A stretch of 64,000 nucleotides of DNA, from the NCBI RefSeq assembly GCF_001571775.1, contig NZ_LRVM01000001.1, positions 434,001 to 498,000 on the forward strand, in the 5' to 3' direction. The translations under genes and the position numbers were made by a program. Below the pieces are notes generated by a model. It saw only the letters and a list, made by a program, of their open reading frames with translations. It did not search any database and was not told where the DNA came from. How positions within the stretch are numbered: position 1 is the first letter of the stretch; each line of letters opens with the position of its first letter. This document shows, in pieces, positions 1 through 7,989 of this stretch. The stretch comes from Anaerotignum neopropionicum (GTDB taxonomy: Bacteria; Bacillota; Clostridia; Lachnospirales; Anaerotignaceae).

Positions 1-1188
1 GCAGGGGCCAATGGCACTGCAAGTGCATCTATTCCGGATAAAACAGTAACCGACGCGATTGCGAAAGCGCAAGCTGACGCAAAAGCACAGGGGAAAACTG
101 CAAATGAATTTTCTGTGGAGCTGAACATAATTATGCCAAAGGGAGCATCTTCCCTGACGGCAGTTCTCACACGCAGTTCTCTGGATAGCCTTGTGAGTGC
201 AGGGGTAAGCAGCCTTGAAATCAACGGCTCCCTTGTAAAGGTAAGCTTTGACAAAACGGCATTGATGGAAATCCAGAAGCAGAGCAGTGGTAACGTAAAT
301 ATTGCCATTGCTCCGAAGACAAACCTTTCAGATGCGGCAAAAATATTAATTGGCACAAGACCGGTATATGACATCACTGTGGGTTATGGAAGCGGTAAGA
401 GCGTAGCAAACTTTGGCGGTGGCGTTGCAACGGTATCTATCCCGTATACGCTGGGCAAGAATGAAGTAGTTGACGGTCTGTATGCCGTGTATGTAGACGA
501 AAAGGGCAACGCCACTCCCATTGCAGGCTCTGCTTACGATGCAAACAGCGGCAGTGTTATTTTCACCACAACTCACTTTTCACAGTACGGCATCGGTTAT
601 ACCGCGCCAACAGAAAATTTTACGGATATTTCCTCCCATTGGGGCAAGGAAAGCATTGAATATGTGGTAGGCAGAGGCCTTGTTTCGGGCATGACGGAAA
701 CTACCTTTGCGCCTGATTCTCCTATGACGCGGGGCATGTTGGTAACAGCGTTTGGCAAATTGGCAGGAGCGGATGCGAAGGCTTACACCACAAATAGATT
801 TACAGATGTCAATGAGGAGAGCGCATATCGTCCATATGTTGAATGGGCGTACAGCAAAGGTATTATTCGGGGCATCGGTGACAACCAGTTTGCGCCTGAT
901 AGAGCGATCACCCGTGAGGAAATTGCGGTGATCTTTGCAAACTATGGGAAAGCAACAGGATATACATTCCCTGTTACTGGTGAAGCTACAACTTATGCAG
1001 ACGCTTCCAGCATTGGCAGTGCTTATAAAGACGCTGTAAAGGCCATGCAGCAGGCTGGCATTATGATGGGCGGCGGTGACAATAAGTTTAATCCCAAAGG
1101 AAATGCCACTCGTGCGGAGGTTTCCTCCATGCTCAGCCGTTACATTAAACTTACCATTAACGCTGACACAGCGCAGGGCGCTGAATGA
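1..1188 (+). CDS. S-layer homology (SLH) domain surface protein, 3' part only
   Basis: The frame is open from the first base, so the gene starts left of the window; the GTG at 115 is internal. About 200 residues of repetitive beta-type sequence are followed by three SLH repeats, recognisable from FTDISSHWGKESIEY (about 603-760), FTDVNEESAYRPYVEWA (about 800-950) and the SAYKDAVKAMQQAGIM copy (about 1010-1150). SLH triplets bind pyruvylated secondary wall polymer, so the product should be a surface protein held on the Gram-positive wall. The frame ends with TGA at 1186-1188 after INADTAQGAE, exactly where the related tail near 5.0 kb continues QGWSQNDAGQY. A two-base loss at about 1176 therefore appears to cut off the wall-binding repeats that follow in another frame. 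SLH assignment is secure; whether the stop is natural or a sequencing error is open. Confidence 0.85.
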   Translation, partial: AGANGTASASIPDKTVTDAIAKAQADAKAQGKTANEFSVELNIIMPKGASSLTAVLTRSSLDSLVSAGVSSLEINGSLVKVSFDKTALMEIQKQSSGNVNIAIAPKTNLSDAAKILIGTRPVYDITVGYGSGKSVANFGGGVATVSIPYTLGKNEVVDGLYAVYVDEKGNATPIAGSAYDANSGSVIFTTTHFSQYGIGYTAPTENFTDISSHWGKESIEYVVGRGLVSGMTETTFAPDSPMTRGMLVTAFGKLAGADAKAYTTNRFTDVNEESAYRPYVEWAYSKGIIRGIGDNQFAPDRAITREEIAVIFANYGKATGYTFPVTGEATTYADASSIGSAYKDAVKAMQQAGIMMGGGDNKFNPKGNATRAEVSSMLSRYIKLTINADTAQGAE

Positions 1189-1540
1189 CACCGGACAGTA
1201 TCTGTACTATAAGGACGGCAAGGCCCTCACCGGTACACAGACCATCGACGGTGTGAAGTATTTCTTCAATACCGATGGTACGCTGAAAACCGGATGGGTC
1301 AAGGACGGCGATAACTGGCGTTTTTATTCCGGTAAGACAATGTTAGTCGGCTTTTGGGATCTTGGTGCAAACGGAAACAACAAGACCTATTACTTTATGA
1401 AAGACGGTCTGATGGTATCCGGTAAGTGGCTTGAGATTGACGGCAAATGGTATTACTTTTACACCGATGGTTCTCTTGCTAGAAGCACAAAAATCGACGG
1501 CTATGAAGTGGATGAAAAAGGTGTAAGAAAAACAAAGTAA
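1180..1540 (+). pseudogene. Out-of-frame C-terminal cell-wall-binding repeats of the SLH protein
   Basis: Continuing directly from the SLH protein in the +1 frame, this stretch encodes aromatic/glycine repeats such as GQYLYYKDGKALTG, VKYFFNTDGTLKTGW, NNKTYYFMKDGLMVSGKW and GKWYYFYTDGSLARS, ending IDGYEVDEKGVRKTK and TAA. They match the choline-/glucan-binding type of wall-binding repeat (PF01473/PF19127 style). There is no ribosome site or start codon of its own. It is best read as the natural C-terminus of the upstream protein, separated by a 2-bp deletion. The near-identical tail at about 5.1 kb shows the expected in-frame junction. If cells use programmed frameshifting, or if the deletion is a sequencing error, the two parts form one protein. 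Confidence 0.8.
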
Positions 1541-1601
1541 CCGACATTCCAAACTTCCATGCTTTTCGGGTATGGAAATAAAGATAGAACGATAATCAAC
1601 A

Positions 1602-1650
1602 AATACAAAAAAACAGCATTTTGCTTTTATGGGAAAAGTGCTGTTTTTTT
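1602..1650 (+). terminator. Intrinsic terminator after the surface protein
   Basis: The arm ACAAAAAAACAGCA pairs with TGCTGTTTTTTTGT, and the stem is followed by a T tract. It closes the SLH/wall-binding gene. The 1541-1868 gap otherwise holds only a TATAAT hexamer at 1769-1774 without a convincing -35 box, presumably part of the promoter for the LuxR gene. Confidence 0.8.
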
Positions 1651-1868
1651 GTATTTAACAAAGTTGCTGTTCATATGATTTATTTCACCTTTTCCTATTC
1701 CGGTACTCCCTCCTACCGTATCCCAGAAGAGCTTGCAATTTACAATAGAAAAATTTTGATTAAAGATGTATAATATAGTAATTGTAGTACACAAAGCATG
1801 AGGGAAATAACTATTTAGTTATACATGTTTAAATAAAGGAAATACTTTAAGAGAAAGGGGGATGTTGA

Positions 1869-4373
1869 TTGAAGGAAAGCAAAATACTGAGGCGTCAAAG
1901 GGTGGAAGAGGATTTGGACAATCTGACCAATTACCCACTCACCATCGTCTCAGCCACTATGGGATATGGGAAAACCACTTCTGTGCGCACATATTTGACT
2001 GCACGAGATTTACGGACCATATGGATTCCCTTGCTTGGTTGTGATGGTGACGAAATGATATTCTGGAATAAGCTGTCAATGTCTGTTGGCAGACTCTATC
2101 CGGAATTCGGCAAGCATCTTGAACGTCTGGGTTTTCCGATAGATGTAAGACAAACTGTAGCAATTATAGATTTGTTTTGGAACTTAAAAAATGAAGCACC
2201 ACTTGTACTCGTCATTGATGATTATCATCTAATCAATCAGAGTACACAGCTTGGCACATTAATTGAGCTGCTGGCAGAAGAAGAAATTCCTAATTTACAT
2301 ATTTTACTGCTTACGCGTACCCGACCGAAATTCAATCACATGAATTTAATATCAAAAGGGCTATGCTACTATTTGGATACAGATTCGTTATCCTTTACTA
2401 TGCAGGAAATAAAGGAATATTTAGATTTAATGGGCTTTTGTGCACTTCCTCAAGATATTGAAAAAATATACAGCTATACCGAAGGCTGGATTTCCGCTGT
2501 TTATTTGCTTATGTTGGGAATAAAAAAAGGGTTGCCTTTGACAGAGGTTTCGAATATTACTCAGCTTGTAAGCGACAACCTTTTTTCAACTTTTGATGAT
2601 TCAGTCAAGGAAGTTCTTCTGAAGCTATCTATTTTGGATACATTTACCCTTCCCCAGGCAGTGCAAATTTTAAAAAATCCAAAAATCCCCCCAATTATTG
2701 AACGACTTTTAGCACAGAATGCTTTTGTGGAATATGATGGGAAAACAGGAGTTTATAAACTGCATAATGTTCTTCTGGATTTTCTCAGAGATAAGGTTAT
2801 CAAAGATAATATCGATATGCGTATGGTATATCATTGTGCAGGAAAGTGGTTTTTTGAGCAGGGTGAAACCATTTCTGCTTTTGATTATTATTACCGTGCA
2901 GAACAGCTTGAGGAGCTTCTTAATCGTATTAACAAAATTAAAAATATAGGAAGCTGGTTTATTGGGGTTCATTTGCTGAAAAAGATTTATCAGGAATTGC
3001 CAAGCGGGTGGTATGTTAAGTATCCTTTTCCGATGCTACACTTTGCCCGCAGCTTTGTTCTCAGCGGTGAAAAAACGCAAGCTGAGGAAAGTGTAAAGAT
3101 AATTACTGTCCTAGAGAACCATTATAGCCACACAGAAAAAATCTCGGAGAAATTGCGCAATCGGATACTTGGTGAAATTAATATTGTTAAGATATTTCTT
3201 GTGGTCAACGACGCAGATAAAATGGTCAAACTTTCACAAATAGCTGAAAAGCTACTGGGTGCGGGGGAAGTGTCCACTGTTGTTTTGAGAAACGATATAT
3301 TCACCTTTGGAATACCCCACTTCCTTTATAGCTATTATCGTGAAGCAGGAAAGCTGAAAGAAACCGTTGATTATGTTCAAGCAGGATTTCCGCCTAAGGT
3401 ATTTGACGGCTGTGGTACAGGGTGTGAATTTGTGGCACAGGCGGAATATGCTTTAGAAATAGGTGATTTCCAAAACGCAGAAATGTTTGCCAAAAAGGCA
3501 ACTTATAAAGCAAAAACAATGGGACAAACAAGCATCATTTTATGTGCATATTTTACCATAATGAGGCTATGCTTACTTCAGGGGAATTTTTCCGACGCAA
3601 AAGAGCAGGTTGCTATCATGCGAAAATTTCTTTTGGATTTAGAAGAAAAAATTAATCTTCAAGATACCATTATTTATAATGCAACCATTGATATGTGTGA
3701 AGGATATTTATATGGCTACTTGAATTTTCCTGATTTGATACCCGAATGGTTGCGCAGTGGGGATATCGGTTCCAGAACTTTAATGCTGCGTGGCATGGGC
3801 TATCCTTATATTATTTATGGAAAAGCAATCATGTTAACAAAAAATTGGATAGAGCTTGAAATTCTCTCTGAGAGTTTTGATGCAGGCTTTTCCGTCTTTC
3901 ATAATCAGCTCAGTTTGTTATACAATTCAATTTATTCCGCAACGGCAAAATATAACCTTTATGGTATGGAGGCAGGCATAAACGCAATTCTTCCTGCACT
4001 TTTTGAGGCTCAATCGGACGGAATCATGATACCATTTGCTGAAAACGCTGAATCTGTTTTGCCCATCCTCAATGAACTGAAGAAAAGTGAAAAGCTTGAC
4101 CAGTGCTATTTAGAGGGATTGATACGGCTCTGCGAGCGATGCAATGAGAACTTGAAGTCGTCACAGGGTTGCATGGTTGAATTGACTAATCGAGAAATAG
4201 AGGTGCTGTATTTACTGGCGCAGGGGCTGACACAGCGGGAAATGGCGCAACGACTCTATCTTTCAGTTTCGAGTATTAAAAAGCATCTGGAGAATATCTA
4301 TGGAAAACTTAATGTCAACAATAAAATTAGGGCGGTACAAAAAGCACAGGAACTTAATATCCTAAAGAATTAG
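1869..4373 (+). CDS. LuxR family transcriptional regulator, MalT-like (STAND ATPase)
   Basis: The 834-residue protein has the architecture of MalT-type regulators: an N-terminal P-loop NTPase, a long helical repeat region and a C-terminal LuxR helix-turn-helix. The Walker A motif GYGKTT lies at residues 32-37 and a Walker B-like LVLVIDDYH near residue 115. Residues about 330-750 look like TPR/alpha-solenoid repeats. The last 60 residues carry LTNREIEVLYLLAQGLTQRE and SSIKKHLENIYGKL, typical GerE/LuxR DNA-binding helices. The start is TTG at 1869, placed eight bases after AGAAAGGGGG; no in-frame ATG precedes it. Such proteins bind an inducer in the solenoid and ATP to activate transcription. 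The target is unknown; the adjacent DUF2442 gene and wall-protein genes are candidates by position. Confidence 0.88.
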   Translation: MKESKILRRQRVEEDLDNLTNYPLTIVSATMGYGKTTSVRTYLTARDLRTIWIPLLGCDGDEMIFWNKLSMSVGRLYPEFGKHLERLGFPIDVRQTVAIIDLFWNLKNEAPLVLVIDDYHLINQSTQLGTLIELLAEEEIPNLHILLLTRTRPKFNHMNLISKGLCYYLDTDSLSFTMQEIKEYLDLMGFCALPQDIEKIYSYTEGWISAVYLLMLGIKKGLPLTEVSNITQLVSDNLFSTFDDSVKEVLLKLSILDTFTLPQAVQILKNPKIPPIIERLLAQNAFVEYDGKTGVYKLHNVLLDFLRDKVIKDNIDMRMVYHCAGKWFFEQGETISAFDYYYRAEQLEELLNRINKIKNIGSWFIGVHLLKKIYQELPSGWYVKYPFPMLHFARSFVLSGEKTQAEESVKIITVLENHYSHTEKISEKLRNRILGEINIVKIFLVVNDADKMVKLSQIAEKLLGAGEVSTVVLRNDIFTFGIPHFLYSYYREAGKLKETVDYVQAGFPPKVFDGCGTGCEFVAQAEYALEIGDFQNAEMFAKKATYKAKTMGQTSIILCAYFTIMRLCLLQGNFSDAKEQVAIMRKFLLDLEEKINLQDTIIYNATIDMCEGYLYGYLNFPDLIPEWLRSGDIGSRTLMLRGMGYPYIIYGKAIMLTKNWIELEILSESFDAGFSVFHNQLSLLYNSIYSATAKYNLYGMEAGINAILPALFEAQSDGIMIPFAENAESVLPILNELKKSEKLDQCYLEGLIRLCERCNENLKSSQGCMVELTNREIEVLYLLAQGLTQREMAQRLYLSVSSIKKHLENIYGKLNVNNKIRAVQKAQELNILKN

Positions 4374-4401
4374 CCGTTTGGCTAATATCATTTTCAGAAT
4401 C

Positions 4402-4434
4402 AATTCTCTATACTTAGGTATAGGGAATTTTTTT
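4402..4434 (+). terminator. Intrinsic terminator after luxR-type gene
   Basis: AATTCTCTATAC and GTATAGGGAATT form a 12-bp stem (one G-U) with loop TTAG, followed by seven T. A smaller hairpin, ATTAGCC-GTTT-GGCTAAT, overlaps the luxR-type stop codon just upstream. The T tract ends one base before the GAAAGGAG ribosome site of the next gene, so the hairpin could also act as an attenuator for it. Confidence 0.65.
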
Positions 4435-4450
4435 GAAAGGAGAGTTATTT

Positions 4451-4942
4451 ATGATTGTTTGTTTTCAAAGCGCTGTTCCAAGAGAAGATTATACGCTGGA
4501 CATCATTATGAACAACGGAAATCGTTTATTTTTAGATATGTCAACGCAATTGGAAACTGTGCAGTTTTGTCCACTCAAGGATAAAACGATATGGAACTCT
4601 GTGGAGGTGCAGGATACTTGTCTTCGTTGGGGTGGCAATTCTACCGTTGAGCTTTCCATAGACAGGTTGGCAGGATTATTTAAAATGGGGGTGAAATTTG
4701 GTGAGGATGCGAAAATAGACAGGGTTACATCAGAAAAAAACTGGCTGCTGCACCTTGAACTTGATAACGGAAATCGACTGGATATGGATATGAGCCAACT
4801 TCTGGAGTTTTCGCTGTTTGCACCCCTTTTACAAAAAGGGTTATGGAAAACCATAAAAGCAAAGGAACATTCTCTACTTTGGCAGGATTCTAATATCCAA
4901 TTAGAGATTCCTGTTAGCACTATATTGCATTATTTTGCTTAA
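4451..4942 (+). CDS. Tandem DUF2442 domain protein
   Basis: The 163-residue product contains two copies of one unit. The first includes MNNGNRLFLDMSTQLETVQF, then CPLKDKTIWNSV and a ...W..N..VELSIDRL tail; the second has LDNGNRLDMDMSQLLEFSLF, then APLLQKGLWKTIKAK. This pattern (small beta unit, D-x-S, PL-D at the middle, W and LD near the end) fits DUF2442, a small domain often found beside toxin-antitoxin or regulatory genes and of unknown biochemical role. ATG at 4451 is preceded by GAAAGGAG at 4435-4442; a TTG at 4433 lies inside the terminator T tract and is unlikely. It follows the LuxR-type regulator by 77 bases and may be controlled by it. Function is not known. Confidence 0.7.
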   Translation: MIVCFQSAVPREDYTLDIIMNNGNRLFLDMSTQLETVQFCPLKDKTIWNSVEVQDTCLRWGGNSTVELSIDRLAGLFKMGVKFGEDAKIDRVTSEKNWLLHLELDNGNRLDMDMSQLLEFSLFAPLLQKGLWKTIKAKEHSLLWQDSNIQLEIPVSTILHYFA

Positions 4943-5004
4943 AAAATGAATTTAGAAAGGGAACAACAATCAAAGAAACAAAACGCAAATTACTTTAATG
5001 TTGT

Positions 5005-5226
5005 ACCGTTAATTAAGCTCACCATAAATTCTGCCCCAGTGCAGGGCTGGTCGCAAAACGATGCTGGACAGTACCTATATACTACAAAAATGGCCTGATG
5101 ATATTCTGTAAATGGCATGAATTCGACGGTAAATGGTATTACTTTAACACCGACGGTTCTCTTGCTCGAAGCACAAAGATTGACGGCTATGAAGTCGACG
5201 AACATGGCGTGAGAAAAACGAAATAA
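5005..5226 (+). pseudogene. Decayed wall-binding tail of a second SLH/CWB protein
   Basis: This is a relic of the same tail seen at 1140-1540. Frame 2 reads IKLTINSAPVQGWSQNDAGQ up to about 5080, then frame 1 continues YYKNGLMIFCKWHEFDGKW and ends DGYEVDEHGVRKTK with TAA at 5224-5226. Compared with the first copy, roughly 75 residues between the first YLYYK repeat and the final GLM repeat are missing, a frame change lies near 5080, and there is no start codon or SLH part. It is a non-functional remnant that marks a duplicated or recombined surface-protein locus. Confidence 0.75.
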
Positions 5227-5236
5227 GGTATTAACA

Positions 5237-5280
5237 CAAAAGAGTGCACAAGTTGAAATTTCAGCCTGTGCACCCTTTTT
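5237..5280 (+). terminator. Terminator hairpin after the wall-binding relic
   Basis: GTGCACA (5244-5250) pairs with TGTGCAC (5267-5273), flanked by A-rich sequence on the left and a T tract on the right. It can work in both directions because the gene relic at 5292-5533 converges on it. Confidence 0.6.
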
Positions 5281-5291
5281 AATATGAAAAA

Positions 5292-5533
5292 TCACTTGGG
5301 ATAAAATCTCCGGCATAACTCCTGAGTAACTCTGCCAAAGCAGGTATCCAACCCTATTATTTGAAGATATTCAATATACTCCGGAAGTGCTTTTGAAAAA
5401 TGCATATAACAATATCGCTCTAAAAGCCAGTCCATAAACCGCATGGGTGTGTAATGGAATGCCAAAAGCATCTGCTCAATGTGCAGATATTTAACCCATC
5501 AATTTCAGTGTACTTAAATTCAAACTTTGCCAT
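5292..5533 (-). pseudogene. Relic of a small gene, unrecognised
   Basis: On the minus strand an ATG at 5533 follows a good ribosome site (GGAGGG, 5542-5547 complement) and begins MAKFEFKYTEIDGLNIC, but the frame stops after 37 codons. A neighbouring frame continues IEQMLLAFHYTPMRFMDWL and IEYLQIIGLDTCFGRVTQEL, ending at a TGA at 5292-5294. The start resembles small accessory proteins encoded on mobile elements in Clostridia, but this identification is not secure. The good start plus the internal frame change point to a decayed coding sequence. Confidence 0.4.
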
Positions 5534-5541
5534 AAAGCAAA

Positions 5542-5631
5542 CCCTCCAATAAAGATTATTTACAATTCATCGGTAATTGTTCGGCTGTGCGTTAAACAAT
5601 TATAATTTTCGTAAACATCCTTATTGGAGGG
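5542..5631. repeat. Nested inverted repeat, about 90 bp
   Basis: CCCTCCAATAA (5542-5552) recurs as its exact complement TTATTGGAGGG (5621-5631), and the similarity extends inward to about 21 bp per arm with a few mismatches. Inside it, AATTGTT and AACAATT form a second inverted pair. One arm provides the ribosome site of the relic at 5292-5533. It could be the two ends of a vanished small element or a hairpin-forming miniature element. Confidence 0.55.
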
Positions 5632-5655
5632 CTATTAAAGTCTGCACCTTTTTTT

Positions 5656-5941
5656 CGATAAAGTCAAAACCTTGAGGGCTTTGCTCTCAAGCACCCACAA
5701 GGGTTTCGCCCTTTTGACCCGTTATAAACCCCATGAATATACGGGTTGTACATAAGTTTTTGGTCTTGCTTTTTACAAAAAGCAGTGAGAGGTCATCACT
5801 TTTGCTCCGCAAAAGCCAGCTTCGCTGTCTGCCCTATCTTGGGCAGTGAGAGGTCATCACTTTTGCTTCGCAAAAGCCAGCTTCGCTGTCTGCCCTATCG
5901 TGGGCAGTGAGAGGGCGGCGTCCAAGGTTTGTGGACAGCTT
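5656..5941. repeat. Dispersed intergenic repeat, copy A (with two 61-bp tandem units)
   Basis: The conserved outer parts are the block from AAGTCAAAACCTTGAGGGCT through CACCCACAAGGGTTT and the block TTTTTGGTCTTGCTTTTTAC. They recur at 25853-26010, 38442-38886, 43869-44028 and in part at 52969-53138. This copy carries two near-identical 61-bp units starting at 5782 and 5843, containing CAGTGAGAGGTCATCACTTT and TTCGCTGTCTGCCCTATC. The same unit recurs in inverse orientation, four times, in copy C. The blocks are rich in self-complementary segments such as CCCTTGAGGG and GAGGGC-TTTG-CTCTC. No coding frame is preserved through the 61-bp period. Confidence 0.85.
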
Positions 5942-5956
5942 TTTCCAACCAAAGTA

Positions 5957-6433
5957 TTATTTTGGCACCTCTATTTGCTTATTTAAAATCATAAACGTGG
6001 TTGCAGCCGTTGCCGCAAGGATATTCTCTCTTTTTAATCGCGCTTCCCCTGTCATGCTGACCATATTTTTGCCATGGGAAATAATGCGGACATGGTACTC
6101 CACGGTATCCGTAGGAAGAACGGGCTGAATGAACGTGGTGGAAAGATTTACAGTACAAACCATATTTGGCTTCTCAAAATAATGGCATAATAAGCCAAAG
6201 GTCATGTCAAACCCTGTTACAATGATACCGCCATGCAATCCACCTTCTGGATTTAATTCCCAGTCCTTAACGTCAAAGGATAAAACCAGCTCTTTTTTTT
6301 CAAAGCTGCATTCTTTTAATCGGGGATCTAATAAAGTCAAGATGCCCATTTTTCGCATATAAAAATCAGGTGCGTTTATTTGAGAAAACCAAGTCTCCAT
6401 ATCCCCTTGGTTTAAGTTTTGATTGCCAATCAT
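5957..6433 (-). CDS. PaaI-family hotdog thioesterase
   Basis: The 158-residue protein has the PaaI/4HBT hotdog signature: LNPEGGLHGGIIVTGFDMTF, the HGG loop and following helix of acyl-CoA thioesterases. Such enzymes hydrolyse acyl- or aryl-CoA in the cytoplasm. It is the last gene of a three-gene minus-strand operon, 16 bases downstream of a paralogous thioesterase and behind an alpha/beta hydrolase. The ATG at 6433 follows GGAAGGAAG. The two thioesterases may act as paired or hetero-oligomeric enzymes; the acyl substrate cannot be told from sequence. Confidence 0.8.
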   Translation of the reverse strand: MIGNQNLNQGDMETWFSQINAPDFYMRKMGILTLLDPRLKECSFEKKELVLSFDVKDWELNPEGGLHGGIIVTGFDMTFGLLCHYFEKPNMVCTVNLSTTFIQPVLPTDTVEYHVRIISHGKNMVSMTGEARLKRENILAATAATTFMILNKQIEVPK

Positions 6434-6449
6434 AAGTAAGTCTTCCTTC

Positions 6450-6932
6450 CTATACTAATGGGTTATGTTGCATTTCTCTGAGGGCCTTAAAAACTGCGGT
6501 GGCACTTGCCGCCAAAACAGAATTGTTTTGTGTCCACGCATCTCCCGTAATATTGCATAAGGAGCCCCCTTGAAATTCCATTTTTGCCTTGATGTAAAAG
6601 GCATCGCCCATGAAAATAGGCTTGTGGTAGGTGGTATTTAAACTTACCGTAATCACCACTTGGGGCTTTGTGAAATAATGACAAAGAAGCCCTAAGGTTG
6701 TATCAAAGGCAGTGGCAATGATGCCGCCATGAATGACATTTTGCGGGTTCAATTCCCATTCTAAAACATCAAACGAGAGGGTAACGGTTTTTTCTTCAAA
6801 ATTGCAGCTGACAAATTTGGGTTCGATCTTTGGTACAACGCCATGACTCAAAAGCCTGGAACCGGGAGTGGTTACCTGGCGAAACCAGCTTTCCATTACT
6901 TCTTGAGCTTGCGCCGATTCTAATTCATTCAT
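6450..6932 (-). CDS. PaaI-family hotdog thioesterase (paralog)
   Basis: This 160-residue protein is a clear relative of its neighbour. It has NPQNVIHGGIIATAFDTTLG, the same hotdog core with conserved asparagine, HGG and a following acidic residue, then LLCHYFTKPQ. It begins at ATG 6932 after AGAGGAG and sits 14 bases behind the hydrolase gene and 16 bases before the second thioesterase, so all three are cotranscribed. The tandem arrangement suggests a local duplication. It should act on CoA thioesters in the cytoplasm. Confidence 0.8.
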   Translation of the reverse strand: MNELESAQAQEVMESWFRQVTTPGSRLLSHGVVPKIEPKFVSCNFEEKTVTLSFDVLEWELNPQNVIHGGIIATAFDTTLGLLCHYFTKPQVVITVSLNTTYHKPIFMGDAFYIKAKMEFQGGSLCNITGDAWTQNNSVLAASATAVFKALREMQHNPLV

Positions 6933-6946
6933 TGCAATAATCTCCT

Positions 6947-7891
6947 CTATTTCAAAAAATCTTTGATAATACCAGTAAAAGCCTGGTTGTTTTCAAGATG
7001 GGGGAAATTACCCACTTCTTCAAAAACAACATATTCCCCGTCGGGGCGAACATCTTTGGCCCATTCTAAGTTTAAAATGGGATTTAGCTTGTTTTCCTCA
7101 CCCCAAATAATTTCAAAAGGCACGTTAAGGGCAGAAAAAGCCGCTTTTGTTTCCGCACGCCAAAAGCTGGTTTTTAAAGTTGCAAATGAAACCTGTGCTT
7201 TCTGGCTTCTTCGGGCAGAATAATAGCAGGCATTTACCAAATCTTTTGAAATGTTCTCCTTTGCAAAAAAGGCTTCTTCCAAGATTTCCTTGATTTTACC
7301 TTTTGTTGTTCCAGAAAGATAATGCTGCGTACCCAAAATAGGTAAAAGCAGGCTGTGCAGGGGCTTTACCTCTGCATTTGTTGCAAAACCACGCCCAAAA
7401 CCCTCCGGCGATACTAGGATCAGACCCTTTATTTTTGCGGGATAAAGCATGGATGCAACCAAAGCCATATCTGCACCGCCGTTGGAAGCCAAAATAAAAG
7501 CAGGTCGCCGGATTACCTTCTGCAAAAAATCATCAATGCAATGGGCATATTGATAAGCTGTCCAGGGTTTGCCGGGCACAAAGGATGCGCCAAAACCGGG
7601 TAAGTCCATGGCATAAACATGATAGCTTTTCGCCAAATCACGAATGACCATGTCCCACTCCTGTAGGCTTGTCCCCAGCATCATGCTATGGATGAGCAGC
7701 AAAGGGCGGCCATGACCCATAGTTGTATAGGCAATATCACCAAAAGGTGAAGTGTAAATTTCAAAATTCGTTATAGCTGCTTTTTTTTGTGCTTGCCAAA
7801 AACAAGCTTTTTGCCAAAGAAATAGTCCGCCCAAAAGACCCGCAGCTGCGGCAGAAAGGGAAAGTGCCGCTTCCTTTACTTTTTTGTGCAT
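6947..7891 (-). CDS. Membrane-anchored alpha/beta-hydrolase-fold protein, atypical nucleophile
   Basis: The 314-residue protein has a hydrophobic N-terminal anchor (residues about 8-27), then an alpha/beta hydrolase core: GHGRPLLLIHSM (oxyanion region), YHVYAMDLPGFGASF and a late histidine in GNFPHLENN. The nucleophile elbow, normally G-x-S-x-G, reads LASNGGADM. In alignment by eye an asparagine takes the serine position, and the acid-loop region reads WGEENKLNP, without the usual Asp. The protein may therefore be catalytically altered or non-enzymatic, or the preceding Ser may substitute. It is the first gene of an operon with two PaaI-type thioesterases. The start ATG at 7891 follows AAAAGGAGGG. 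Confidence 0.75.
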   Translation of the reverse strand: MHKKVKEAALSLSAAAAGLLGGLFLWQKACFWQAQKKAAITNFEIYTSPFGDIAYTTMGHGRPLLLIHSMMLGTSLQEWDMVIRDLAKSYHVYAMDLPGFGASFVPGKPWTAYQYAHCIDDFLQKVIRRPAFILASNGGADMALVASMLYPAKIKGLILVSPEGFGRGFATNAEVKPLHSLLLPILGTQHYLSGTTKGKIKEILEEAFFAKENISKDLVNACYYSARRSQKAQVSFATLKTSFWRAETKAAFSALNVPFEIIWGEENKLNPILNLEWAKDVRPDGEYVVFEEVGNFPHLENNQAFTGIIKDFLK

Positions 7892-7989
7892 ATTAGACCC
7901 TCCTTTTCTATTATTATGAACGAAAAAACGTCATTTGAAAAGAGAAAATTTCATAGTATGTTAATAAGTTTTGGAAAAGGAGTAAAAAT

